From NCBI RefSeq assembly GCF_900177645.1, contig NZ_FXAO01000008.1, positions 1 through 64,000 on the forward strand: a stretch of DNA of 64,000 nt, in the 5' to 3' direction. Both the position numbers and the translations under genes were made by a program. The notes under the pieces were generated by a model, which was given only the letters and a program-made list of their open reading frames with translations, was not told where the DNA came from and made no database searches. The number at the start of each line of letters is the position of its first letter. Position 1 is the first letter of the stretch. The stretch comes from Arenibacter troitsensis (GTDB taxonomy: Bacteria; Bacteroidota; Bacteroidia; Flavobacteriales; Flavobacteriaceae). Positions 26,194 to 33,988 of this stretch are shown piece by piece.

Positions 26194-27291
26194 CTAACGT
26201 CTTTCCCTTTGCTCGGAATACACCTTCTTCATCACTTCCGTTTTACCTTCATCCTCTGCCATGGCATGGGTGGTAAACATCATAACTCCGGTCGACTTCC
26301 CAGCTAAACCACCTCGTAATACCGTTTCAAAGGCTTCCTTGCTAACTATGCCAGGTTCATTGTAGGCCTGGACAATGGGCCATATTTTGGGGTAAGCATC
26401 AAGTTCAGCACCTATCTTTTTTCCAAACCATACAATGTTATCTTCCACCCAATTGGGTTCTCTCCCCATTCTTTGATGGTAGACCATTGGTGAAAAAACA
26501 TCCACGGTTTTCTTTAGAAGATCGTAATTTAAACCCAGAATACGTTCCCTAGCACCGTTAAATTCGTCATCGTCCCAAGGACAATGATAAAGACCAAGAA
26601 GGGCGTTGGGTTTAATTTCGGATATAATGCTTTTCATGTTGGTAGTCCAGTCGTAAATAACCTCGCAGCGCCATTTACGCCAAGCTGGTTCATGGTTGGT
26701 AAGGATATATTCGGCCTTTTCCGAGGTAGTGGCATCTGGCAAACGTATATTGTAATCTTTTGAAAAGCTAATGAGACAATGTCTGCAAAAGCAAGTTTCC
26801 GGTAATATGGGTTCGGGGTCTTCAAATTGCGCGTGCCAGTGAACATAGTCCATCCAAACCCCATCCAGATCATACTCTATGAGTAAGTCGCGCAACTGAT
26901 CAAAACGATATTTTCTAAATCCAGGTTCGGTAGGGCAGACACCCATAAACCAAGTGGCAGCCTCAACTCTTGCGCCTTTGTCATTTATGGCCCAGGCCTC
27001 TGGATGTGTATCCACATAACCTTTACCGTTTAGGGTGGCGAATTCGGCATAAACCTTGGCGCCTTCCGCCCTTGCACGGATAATCATGTCCTGGTTAATG
27101 GACCCGCTGTGGACAAATATGGCATTTACCCCAAGCTCATTAAGTTTATACCCTTTTTCCCAAAGGGGTTTGGGATTCCCATAGATACCTTTAATCTCTA
27201 CGGTTTTAGTTGTAGTTGATCCACAGGATACAAGTCCGAGCGCGGAAATAAGGTATAGGTAAATATATTGGAGTTTTAGGTTAGTAGCCAT
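26194..27291 (-). CDS. Putative glycoside-hydrolase-like TIM-barrel lipoprotein
   Basis: 365 residues. SPII signal with lipobox GLVSC (Cys23). The mature part reads as a TIM barrel of the GHL type (hypothetical glycosyl hydrolases): NAIFVHSG, RAEGAKVYAEFATLNGKGY, WFMGVCPTEPGFRKYRFDQLRDLLIEYDLDGVWMDYVHW (acidic residues at the strand end), FCRHCLISF, LGLYHCPWDDDEF, VDVFSPMVYHQRMG. Asp in WMDY is a candidate active-site residue. Surface or periplasmic. Substrate unknown. A cluster of YiaK-type dehydrogenase and other genes follows upstream on the same strand. Confidence 0.7.
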   Translation of the reverse strand: MATNLKLQYIYLYLISALGLVSCGSTTTKTVEIKGIYGNPKPLWEKGYKLNELGVNAIFVHSGSINQDMIIRARAEGAKVYAEFATLNGKGYVDTHPEAWAINDKGARVEAATWFMGVCPTEPGFRKYRFDQLRDLLIEYDLDGVWMDYVHWHAQFEDPEPILPETCFCRHCLISFSKDYNIRLPDATTSEKAEYILTNHEPAWRKWRCEVIYDWTTNMKSIISEIKPNALLGLYHCPWDDDEFNGARERILGLNYDLLKKTVDVFSPMVYHQRMGREPNWVEDNIVWFGKKIGAELDAYPKIWPIVQAYNEPGIVSKEAFETVLRGGLAGKSTGVMMFTTHAMAEDEGKTEVMKKVYSEQRERR

Positions 27292-27413
27292 ACCTTTAAG
27301 TTTTTGAGAATTAATTTACAACTTCCTGTACAATATTGTAGCTTCAAAGTGCACAATAACCATGTGGATCTACCTATAATTGCTGCATTTTGTTCAATAA
27401 ATGGGTGAAATTC

Positions 27414-28130
27414 CTATTTTATGCCCCCAAAGGCCCCAAAACACATATTCTTATGCAATATTTCTACTTTGCTGAAGCCTAGCTTTTTCATAAGGTCCAG
27501 CTGATAGTTCATCGATCTTGGAGAATCCTCTTTGTCCACATAGTCCAACACTTTTTTCCTGTAGTCCTTTCCGCCCAATTCTTCTAAATAGTCGCCATAT
27601 CTTTCCCAAGTGTAATCATTGAGTATTTCGCTGTCCTGTGTAATTAGGTCAGAAATCATAAAACATCCTCCCGGTTTTAGTAGGCCATATATTTTTTTAA
27701 AGGTGGTTTCCCAGTCGTGATCGTCCCTTAGATGATGCAATACGGCTCCTGCCAGAATTATATCAAAATGGTTTTCCTTTAGGGGAACCTCTCTTACATC
27801 TCCTTTTACCACATGCACCTTTTTAGTGGTTTGGTTAGAAACCCTTTCCAAGGCCTTGTCCAACATGGGTCCACTTAGGTCCACCAAAGTACATTCCAAG
27901 TTGGGAAGCTTGGAGAGCATTTTTAGGGAATAGTTTCCCGCACCACAGCCAACGTCCAACAATTGCTGGGCATTGGGTACGATTCTTTTGGCCGCTTCGG
28001 TAATGAGCTCCAAGGAAATTTTGGCATCGATGGTGCTAAGTTGTCCTGTGTCCAAATTGGAAAAGCGCTCCACATCCTTATCGAACCGTTCCCTGATCTC
28101 CGCTATGGTAGATTTTTTCATTTGTTGCAA
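27414..28130 (-). CDS. Class I SAM-dependent methyltransferase
   Basis: 238 residues. Motif I LLDVGCGAGNYSLKML (38-region, DVGCGAGNY), acidic loop LVDLSGPMLDKA, GDVREVPLKENHFDIILAGAVLHHL (motif II/III) and LKPGGCFMISDL. The N-terminal helices RERFDKDVERFSN match methyltransferases of the UbiE/COQ5 or SmtA type. Cytoplasmic. It ends 15 bp after the YiaK-type gene on the same strand and may be in the same transcript. Substrate unknown. Confidence 0.85.
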   Translation of the reverse strand: MQQMKKSTIAEIRERFDKDVERFSNLDTGQLSTIDAKISLELITEAAKRIVPNAQQLLDVGCGAGNYSLKMLSKLPNLECTLVDLSGPMLDKALERVSNQTTKKVHVVKGDVREVPLKENHFDIILAGAVLHHLRDDHDWETTFKKIYGLLKPGGCFMISDLITQDSEILNDYTWERYGDYLEELGGKDYRKKVLDYVDKEDSPRSMNYQLDLMKKLGFSKVEILHKNMCFGAFGGIK

Positions 28131-28145
28131 AGTCTATTTAATTTC

Positions 28146-29153
28146 TTATGATTCGTACAGTGCCATTATTTTTTCCCAAACGCTATCGCTTACCGGCATC
28201 CCGTTCTTTAAATTTTCTTCGCGGGTAAGGGCACTTCTTTCCCCGGGATAATAAATTTTGTCCCCGTCCTGCATGGGTTCCACGTCATGGGTATAATTGA
28301 TAATTTCATTCAATAATTTTTCTTGCAACTCCTTGTCTTTAAAAACTTCTTGGTAAATGCAGAGGAACACTTGCGATATTCCCGTTTCAAAATCTTTTTG
28401 CCCCACTTTATAGGTCGAATTCCCAGCGGACAATAGAGTGGCCAACATATCCAAAATTATGGATAGGGCGGAACCTTTCCAATAGCCAATGGGCAGACCA
28501 CGTTCCTTTAAGGTAATCTTTTCGGGATCGTTGGAAAGTTCGTCATTGGCATCCCACCCCCCTGGAAAGGGTAGTTTTTTGCCCCTAAGTTTATAGTCGT
28601 TAATTTTTCCAAAAGCGAACTGGGATATGGCCATATCCAAAACCACATGTCCTCCCTTCCTAGGAATGGATACAATGAACGGATTGTTGCCAATTCTGCT
28701 GTCTTTACCGCCCCAAGGCGGCATATTGGGCTGTGTATTGGTAAAGAGGATGGAAATACAGCCAGCATCCGCTGCCAACTTACCATAGGTGCCGCCTCGC
28801 ATCCAATGATTGGTATTGCGCAAAGCCACTAGGCCCATGCCATGTGTTTTGGCCAATTCCACGGCACGTTGGGTACACTTGGTAGCATTGATGATTCCCG
28901 GACCATAATTGCCGTCCCACCGTTCTATACTACCAAAAGATTCCACTTTTTCTGCTTCGGCATCCACCTTAACAGAACCGTTTTCCACATATTCCAAAAA
29001 TAGGGGTACACGGTTTATTCCGTGTGAATTTACCCCGGCCAAGGTGCTCTCGGTATAGGTTTTGGCAAGTAAGTGGGCCTTTTCCTCTAGGAATCTATAT
29101 TTTAGGAACAGTTTGTAGAGTACATCCTGCATGTGTTGGGAAGTGATTTGCAT
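28146..29153 (-). CDS. yiaK: 2,3-diketo-L-gulonate reductase-like (YiaK/DlgD) malate/lactate dehydrogenase family
   Basis: 335 residues. Much of the sequence follows E. coli YiaK: SGVNSHGINRVP-type box (AGVNSHGINR, about 40-49), VALRNTNHWMRGGTYG (108-123), PPWGGKDSRIGNNPF, LPIGYWKGSALSIILDMLATLLS (226-248) and ISQVFLC. YiaK reduces 2,3-diketo-L-gulonate with NADH in the cytosol during L-ascorbate or L-xylulose-related sugar use. The family name is firm, the exact substrate less so. The next gene is a methyltransferase 15 bp downstream; an amidohydrolase gene is 79 bp upstream. Confidence 0.82.
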   Translation of the reverse strand: MQITSQHMQDVLYKLFLKYRFLEEKAHLLAKTYTESTLAGVNSHGINRVPLFLEYVENGSVKVDAEAEKVESFGSIERWDGNYGPGIINATKCTQRAVELAKTHGMGLVALRNTNHWMRGGTYGKLAADAGCISILFTNTQPNMPPWGGKDSRIGNNPFIVSIPRKGGHVVLDMAISQFAFGKINDYKLRGKKLPFPGGWDANDELSNDPEKITLKERGLPIGYWKGSALSIILDMLATLLSAGNSTYKVGQKDFETGISQVFLCIYQEVFKDKELQEKLLNEIINYTHDVEPMQDGDKIYYPGERSALTREENLKNGMPVSDSVWEKIMALYES

Positions 29154-29232
29154 GGTTCTTTATTTGTTAGTGTTAGATCGTAAACAACATTCCTTTATGC
29201 TGCTGTGATTTTATGTTAATCATGGTGATAAT

Positions 29233-30666
29233 TTATTTTTCAATGATAAGATTTTCTAAGTACCTCAGTGATGAGGCTATTAAATTTTTCCGATTCTTGG
29301 CCTTTTCTTTAAAGGAAAGGAGGGTCTTTCTGTTTATCTGTCTTCCCTTAATAAAAATGGATGAAGGGTTTTCCAATGTGGATAATTCCATTAATGGGTT
29401 AAGATCTACCAGTAGCAAATTGGCAACCTTACCCTCTTCAATAGTTCCCAATTGGTTCATTATGGAATGCGTTTGAGCAGCATTTACCGTGGCCGTTTTC
29501 AATACTTCGTAATTGGAAAGTCCGGCCTCCTTGTAAAATGCAAGTTCTTTATGAATTGAAAATCCAGGCAGTGTAACCCCTATTCCTGCATCGGTTCCAC
29601 ATATAATTGGAACCCCGGCCTTGTGGAGTTCGGCAACGCTTTCCAAATGAAAATCGTGCTGATTCTTTATTCTATCTACCACACTGGAATCTTCCATCTT
29701 GGCATTGTGCCAGCGGTTAAACTGATTTTTACTGTCTACTTTTTTGATAAGAGGATTTATATAGGATAAGGGTTCCGCTTCTAAAATGGAATCATTCATC
29801 ATCATCTGATAAATATTGTTGAACACCGTTAATGTTGGGCAATAACGGCTATGTTTTGAATTGGAAATGGAATCGATTATAGGTTGTAACTTAATAGTGT
29901 CTAAATTGAATTGCAAAGGTTGTTGCACAATTTCTTCGGCGTGTTCAATAGATTTGATCTGTGGATGTAAGTGATATGAAAAGGGCACTTTTTGTGAAGG
30001 ATGGGCAACGATATCCAATTTGGAAATGGCAGCCTGTTCTATAACGGCATCAAATAGTGCCCTGTCCAATCCATAATAGGTTTTAATAAAATCATAGCCT
30101 CTGTCCTTATATGAAATCACTTTATTTTTGGCCTCACTATGACTTGTTAAATTTAAATTATCGTCACCTATAAATTCCGGCCCAGTGAGCTTTGGCCCCG
30201 TTGTGTAAAAGTGGGGGGAAAGTATTTTATCATTGTTTACATCATCCTTGATCCTCAAATGCATTGGCATACCCCATACATTTCTAACCGCAGTGACACC
30301 ATTGGCAAGGTACAGTCCAAGTTCGTATTTATCCCATACGTGCACATGCATATCTATGAGTCCGGGGAGTAGAAATTTACCTTGGGCGTCAACAATCTCT
30401 ACTTCTTTTTGGGGTAGGCTTTCGGTGATACTTTTAATGATACCATCTTGGATATACACCATTTTATTGGTCAAGACAGTATCTTGATGCATTGGGAGTA
30501 TGTTTGCATTGGTTATAAGATAGGTCGAGTTATTGGAATCCGGTAGATTCTTTATTTTCAAATAACGCGTCCCCATTATGTCTAGCCACAAGGCAATGAT
30601 GGCAGCTATAATTACCATACCAACAATCCCAAAGAAAATTTTCAAAAGACGTTTTAATAGTTTCAT
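29233..30666 (-). CDS. Amidohydrolase family protein, membrane anchored
   Basis: 477 residues. N-terminal TM helix at about 11-30 (FFGIVGMVIIAAIIALWLD). The metal site is LPGLIDMHVHVW (about 103-114), with further His in LDIVAHPSQ, IEHAEEIV and the Asp of CGTDAGIGVTLPG (about 380). C-terminal strands ITIEEGKVANLLLVDLNP. TIM-barrel amidohydrolases of this kind include imidazolonepropionase-like and prolidase-like enzymes that hydrolyse cyclic amides or dipeptides. Anchored to the inner membrane facing the periplasm if the helix is a signal anchor. Substrate unknown. Confidence 0.8.
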   Translation of the reverse strand: MKLLKRLLKIFFGIVGMVIIAAIIALWLDIMGTRYLKIKNLPDSNNSTYLITNANILPMHQDTVLTNKMVYIQDGIIKSITESLPQKEVEIVDAQGKFLLPGLIDMHVHVWDKYELGLYLANGVTAVRNVWGMPMHLRIKDDVNNDKILSPHFYTTGPKLTGPEFIGDDNLNLTSHSEAKNKVISYKDRGYDFIKTYYGLDRALFDAVIEQAAISKLDIVAHPSQKVPFSYHLHPQIKSIEHAEEIVQQPLQFNLDTIKLQPIIDSISNSKHSRYCPTLTVFNNIYQMMMNDSILEAEPLSYINPLIKKVDSKNQFNRWHNAKMEDSSVVDRIKNQHDFHLESVAELHKAGVPIICGTDAGIGVTLPGFSIHKELAFYKEAGLSNYEVLKTATVNAAQTHSIMNQLGTIEEGKVANLLLVDLNPLMELSTLENPSSIFIKGRQINRKTLLSFKEKAKNRKNLIASSLRYLENLIIEK

Positions 30667-30846
30667 TTATCCAATAGGCGCTAAAATGATGGTGTAAAAT
30701 TTAAATCGATGTTTTGGTAACTAATTTAGTAAATACATATCGAACCTGCCCAATTGAATTAAGAAATTGAGGCCTGTCAGGATTTCGGGTGTAGGAGGAT
30801 TATACAGGATCGGAATAGTGCAGCACAAAAAGGAAGAAGTTTTTTC

Positions 30847-31167
30847 TTAGCAATAGGGGAGGGCCAAATTAAGATCTACACTAGCCATTGGTTCTAGCTT
30901 TCTTATTAGTAATCCGTAGATGAAATTGATGGGGAAAATAATTTGACCTAAAATTGATGAGAATACTGTTAAGGTTATAATTAGAGTAAGGTTATTGTTA
31001 AACTCGAACACCAAAATATTTTCTCGATAAAGTAGGCATACAACAAGCACATTAATAGTTCCGCCATAAGTAAAACCTATATGGTACCAATTAAGCCAAT
31101 TGGATAAGGTTTTATTGGCGCTTCCCTTTATCCAATACCCTATATTGTCCAACGTCCTATTATACAT
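30847..31167 (-). CDS. Small hypothetical membrane protein
   Basis: 106 residues, two to three hydrophobic segments (about 32-46, 57-76, 78-90). No family recognised. It ends abruptly with LNLALPYC, and the C-terminal region after the last TM lacks the usual tail, so it could be a truncated remnant. It sits at the edge of a patch of small accessory and decayed genes. Confidence 0.4.
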   Translation of the reverse strand: MYNRTLDNIGYWIKGSANKTLSNWLNWYHIGFTYGGTINVLVVCLLYRENILVFEFNNNLTLIITLTVFSSILGQIIFPINFIYGLLIRKLEPMASVDLNLALPYC

Positions 31168-31238
31168 TTCATGGTACTTTGGAAGGGATATTATTGTTTG
31201 TAAATTTTACCTTGATTTACCACTTCCAATCAGACGTT

Positions 31239-31775
31239 CTATTTATCAACTAATTTTGAGTAAATATCCAAACTGATAAACTCTCCGTTCTTAATTTCAC
31301 AGTCTTTCATAGTACCTTCCCAATTGAATTTTAGTTTGGCAAGAGCTTTTTTACAATTCACATTTTCAGTCTCCACAAAACCTTCAATTCTGTGTAATCC
31401 TATATTAGTGAATGCGTAATTAAGGATTAGGGGCATCACTTCGCTCATAAGTCCTTTCCCCCAATTTTCTGGCATCAACCAAAAACCGATTTCAGCTTTT
31501 TTATTTACTTTACTGATATTGTTTAATCCTCCTGCACCAAGAAATCTGCCATCCTCTTTTGAGCAAATGGCCCACCAAATTCCAGTTTTATTTTTTTCCA
31601 GGTCGGCAAACCAGGTCATTTGTTCTTTAGTTGCTTCCATACTATTAAAACTAATTCCATAGTATTTAATAATATCGGGGTGTGACAGCCCTCTAAAAAC
31701 ATTTTCCAAATCAGAGTCAGCAAATTGTCTTAAAATTACCCTTTCAGATTCTAGAGCTGGAAATGTACTGTTCAT
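31239..31775 (-). CDS. GNAT family N-acetyltransferase (RimJ/RimL-like)
   Basis: 178 residues. ESERVILRQFADSDLENVFRGLSHPDIIKYYG (9-40) is the RimJ-type opening; the acetyl-CoA loop is IGFWLMPENWGKGLMSEVM (95-113, GKGLMSE replaces RGxGxA), and HRIEGFVETENVNCKKALAKLKF (128-150) is the conserved third part. Cytoplasmic. It could acetylate a ribosomal protein N-terminus, spermidine or another amine. It is bracketed by small or decayed genes on the same strand. Confidence 0.85.
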   Translation of the reverse strand: MNSTFPALESERVILRQFADSDLENVFRGLSHPDIIKYYGISFNSMEATKEQMTWFADLEKNKTGIWWAICSKEDGRFLGAGGLNNISKVNKKAEIGFWLMPENWGKGLMSEVMPLILNYAFTNIGLHRIEGFVETENVNCKKALAKLKFNWEGTMKDCEIKNGEFISLDIYSKLVDK

Positions 31776-31789
31776 TTTATGTTTGTTTT

Positions 31790-32145
31790 TTATTTATTTA
31801 AAGGATCATAATTGATTTTAGTTTCGTTTCCGTTGTATGAATCATTGAAACAATCCACTTTATCAATATTTTTTAATTTTTCAATTCGTTCAGAATCGGG
31901 GTTGGCAACCCATGCCTCCTTTATTTTATTGATAAACATATTGTCATCATCAGTTTTTTCAATGAATGCAATTATGTTTTCCTTGTTACTATTTTTTTAA
32001 GTCAATGTATCTGATACCTTTTCAAAATTAACTAATTGGGTTAAACTCCCGTAGTCTTTAAACTGTGTTCCAACTATTGATCTGAATGTTTTTGCTTACA
32101 ACCTGTACTGATAATAACCGTAAATAGAATAAGTAATTTTATCAT
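31790..32145 (-). pseudogene. Decayed lipoprotein gene
   Basis: The frame begins at the ATG at 32143-32145 with MIKLLILFTVIISTGCKQKHSDQ, an SPII signal with Cys16. It is broken by a TAG at codon 24, continues LEHSLKTTGV, then shifts frame to read SLTQLVNFEKVSDTLT, meets a TAA, and resumes KENIIAFIEKTDDDNMFINKIKEAWVANPD through NIDKVDCFNDSYNGNET to a TAA at 31790-31792. Two in-frame stops and at least one frameshift. No family recognised. It shows that this stretch is decaying accessory DNA. Confidence 0.65.
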
Positions 32146-32317
32146 TTTAGGAGGGTGTAAATTTGATTTCATTTATTCAAAATGTTTGTTACGTCTATTC
32201 GTAATATTCTTCAAAAAAGGTCCTACAACAAACTCGTACAAGCTTGAGTTATGGTTTTCTAAACCTTAACTTTCGGTTTGGCACTGACGTTGGTAATTCC
32301 GATAGACCTTATGCATT

Positions 32318-32980
32318 GTTGCGTCTACGATTTTTTTAGTCATTTTGCTGTTATTTGATAGGGTGTTTCAGGAAAACCAAAAAGAATAGCTTTTTCCTCG
32401 TCAATTTCCTTAATTCCGATAAGTATACTTCTTTCTCTATTTTCATACATCGAAGCAAAATATGTTCCCTGAAGTTTTTCCAACACTAATTTCCGCCCCT
32501 CTATATCTAGTCTTTTGTTTAATTTAATTATTGTTGGATTATCCAAAATTTTATTAAACACGAAGGGGAATTTTTCATTATTCCATTCAGCATCGAATTC
32601 GAGGGCTTGAATTTGCTTTGCGGTCAAATCTGTTTTTGTAGGTCTTATTCTTTCGTAATCCGTTGCGATTTCTAAATCTTCTGTAAGAGATTCTGTTTGG
32701 CTAGTAACCGTATGGGTTTTTCCCATTCTGAATATTCTTATCCGATTTTTATTTATAAACACACATTTGGTTTCAGAAAATTTTTCATTCCTTTCATGTA
32801 CTTTTTCTGTTAATCCGTCAACGCTTGTTTTCTCTAACTTAAAGTGAATAATTTGATCGTTTTCAAATTCAATAAATTCAGGCAAACAATAATCGGACCC
32901 TTTTTTTATCCTTAACCAAGTTCCATCAAATATCTCCACTTTATAAATCTTTATGACGTTTTCCCAACATAGAGCACAAC
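32318..32980 (-). mobile_element. Possible solitary, diverged integron-like cassette
   Basis: The gene at 32340-32939 is enclosed by an inverted pair: + strand GTTGCGTCTACG at 32318-32329 and - strand GTTGTGCTCTATG from 32980 to 32968 (one gap, two transitions). At the right boundary the ten bases AACGGTTGGG (32978-32987) are identical to those at the cassette-1 boundary (940-949). Beyond it, 32981-33110 holds two hairpins (about 33018-33034, arms ATTTGC; about 33049-33074, arms TTTCCGA), as in the attC-like element at 929-1074. No recombinase is near. Weaker than the array at the left end. Confidence 0.35.
32340..32939 (-). CDS. Hypothetical protein in possible solitary cassette
   Basis: 199 residues, start codon GTG (32937-32939), no upstream in-frame ATG. 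No signal peptide; opens with MEIFDGTWLRIKKGSDYCLPEFIEFENDQIIHF, and ends ILFGFPETPYQITAK. Beta-rich lipocalin-like character is likely (GTWLRIK near the start), but no family is recognised. The gene fills the space between two inverted boundary repeats, in the same way as the genes of the cassette array at 358-1599. Confidence 0.65.
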   Translation of the reverse strand: MEIFDGTWLRIKKGSDYCLPEFIEFENDQIIHFKLEKTSVDGLTEKVHERNEKFSETKCVFINKNRIRIFRMGKTHTVTSQTESLTEDLEIATDYERIRPTKTDLTAKQIQALEFDAEWNNEKFPFVFNKILDNPTIIKLNKRLDIEGRKLVLEKLQGTYFASMYENRERSILIGIKEIDEEKAILFGFPETPYQITAK

Positions 32981-33274
32981 GGTTGGGTAATTAAAGGAAG
33001 TAGAACAAAAACTGTTATTTGCTTTCCGCAAATCAGATAGCAAAACCTTTCCGATTTTAAGATCTCGGAAATTTGGACCTATTTTTTTGGAAAAGAAGCC
33101 CAAGCCTGCATTGCTTCAAAGGCTTTAACGCCAACATTTAAATCTTTTCCAAAAATTCCATCAATCTCATTTTGGCCTCTCGTTTAGCTTTTACAGGATC
33201 CAAATAGTTTCTGACAAAAAGCAAAGCGAAGAGGATATACAAGAATTGGCCATAATAGGTAGCGCATTATGACT
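32981..33274. other. attC-like remnant and gene remnant
   Basis: The left part (32981-33110) contains two hairpins and resembles an attC-like spacer. The right part on the - strand, about 33268 to 33146, has an open stretch reading TYYGQFLYILFALLFVRNY then LDPVKAKREAKMRLMEFLEKI and a stop, which looks like the C-terminus of a lost membrane protein. No intact gene. Confidence 0.45.
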
Positions 33275-33733
33275 TTAATTCTTCTCAAATGTAAGATAAT
33301 CTGTACCTCCATTTCCACCACTAATATCTATGAGTTCTATTTTTGTAGCCGATTGCGAGATGAAATCCCAATCGTCATTTAGGTCCTCAAAGTCATTTGT
33401 TAAGTTGAAATTGATGTTAAAGTCTAAATCATCCTTACTATCATCATTGCTATTACTATCCGTTATACTCCATGTACCGTCATAGTTATTTGTTCCATTA
33501 TTGGCATTTAAAACCCCTGAACTTTGAAAGGTAAAGTTGTATCCTGTGAAATGATTTAATTCATCTTTTCCAGAGTCAATAAATTTCGTTATTCTCCAAG
33601 TTCCATTTTGTACATTACTTTCTACGGTAGTCTTGGTGTTATTACCAGAATTGTCGTCATCTTTACTACAGGAAATTAGAAACAGTAAAGTGATTATACC
33701 TAAGGCTATAGAATTAAGTTTTGTTGTTTTCAT
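33275..33733 (-). CDS. Lipocalin-like lipoprotein
   Basis: 152 residues from the ATG at 33731-33733 (a second ATG lies directly upstream at 33734-33736; a longer frame to 33823 would hide the signal). SPII signal with LFLISCSKDDDN, Cys20. Mature part: QNGTWRITKFIDSGKDELNHFTGYNFTFQSSGVLNANNGTNNYDGTWSIT, a typical Bacteroidetes lipocalin-like domain, with an Asp/Asn-rich middle and a C-terminal IELIDISGGNGGTDYLTFEKN. Outer-membrane or periplasmic lipoprotein of unknown ligand. Confidence 0.78.
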   Translation of the reverse strand: MKTTKLNSIALGIITLLFLISCSKDDDNSGNNTKTTVESNVQNGTWRITKFIDSGKDELNHFTGYNFTFQSSGVLNANNGTNNYDGTWSITDSNSNDDSKDDLDFNINFNLTNDFEDLNDDWDFISQSATKIELIDISGGNGGTDYLTFEKN

Positions 33734-33988
33734 CATTTTGTTTTTTAGAGGACATAAGCTTATCAAACTGTTTAAAGCAAAAACATCCGAATGCATTATT
33801 GAAACAGTGTCAAATGCTTCCAAATTGTTTCCGTAAAATAAAGATATTCAATAATTCTGTATACTATGCCTATATTTATTCGGAAACATCAAATCTTTAA
33901 AAGCCAACCGTGTTTTGCCCTGAATTTGGCCTAAATATTTCGGCTTGCCGTAGGTGTTTTATCAAGCTTGAATTTTGTTAAAACTATA

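Noticed and set aside
32188..32197. GTTACGTCTA near 32188 as a further cassette core next to GTTGCGTCTA at 32318
   Set aside because: A similar direct word exists but no matching boundary partner or spacer of the right length could be placed.
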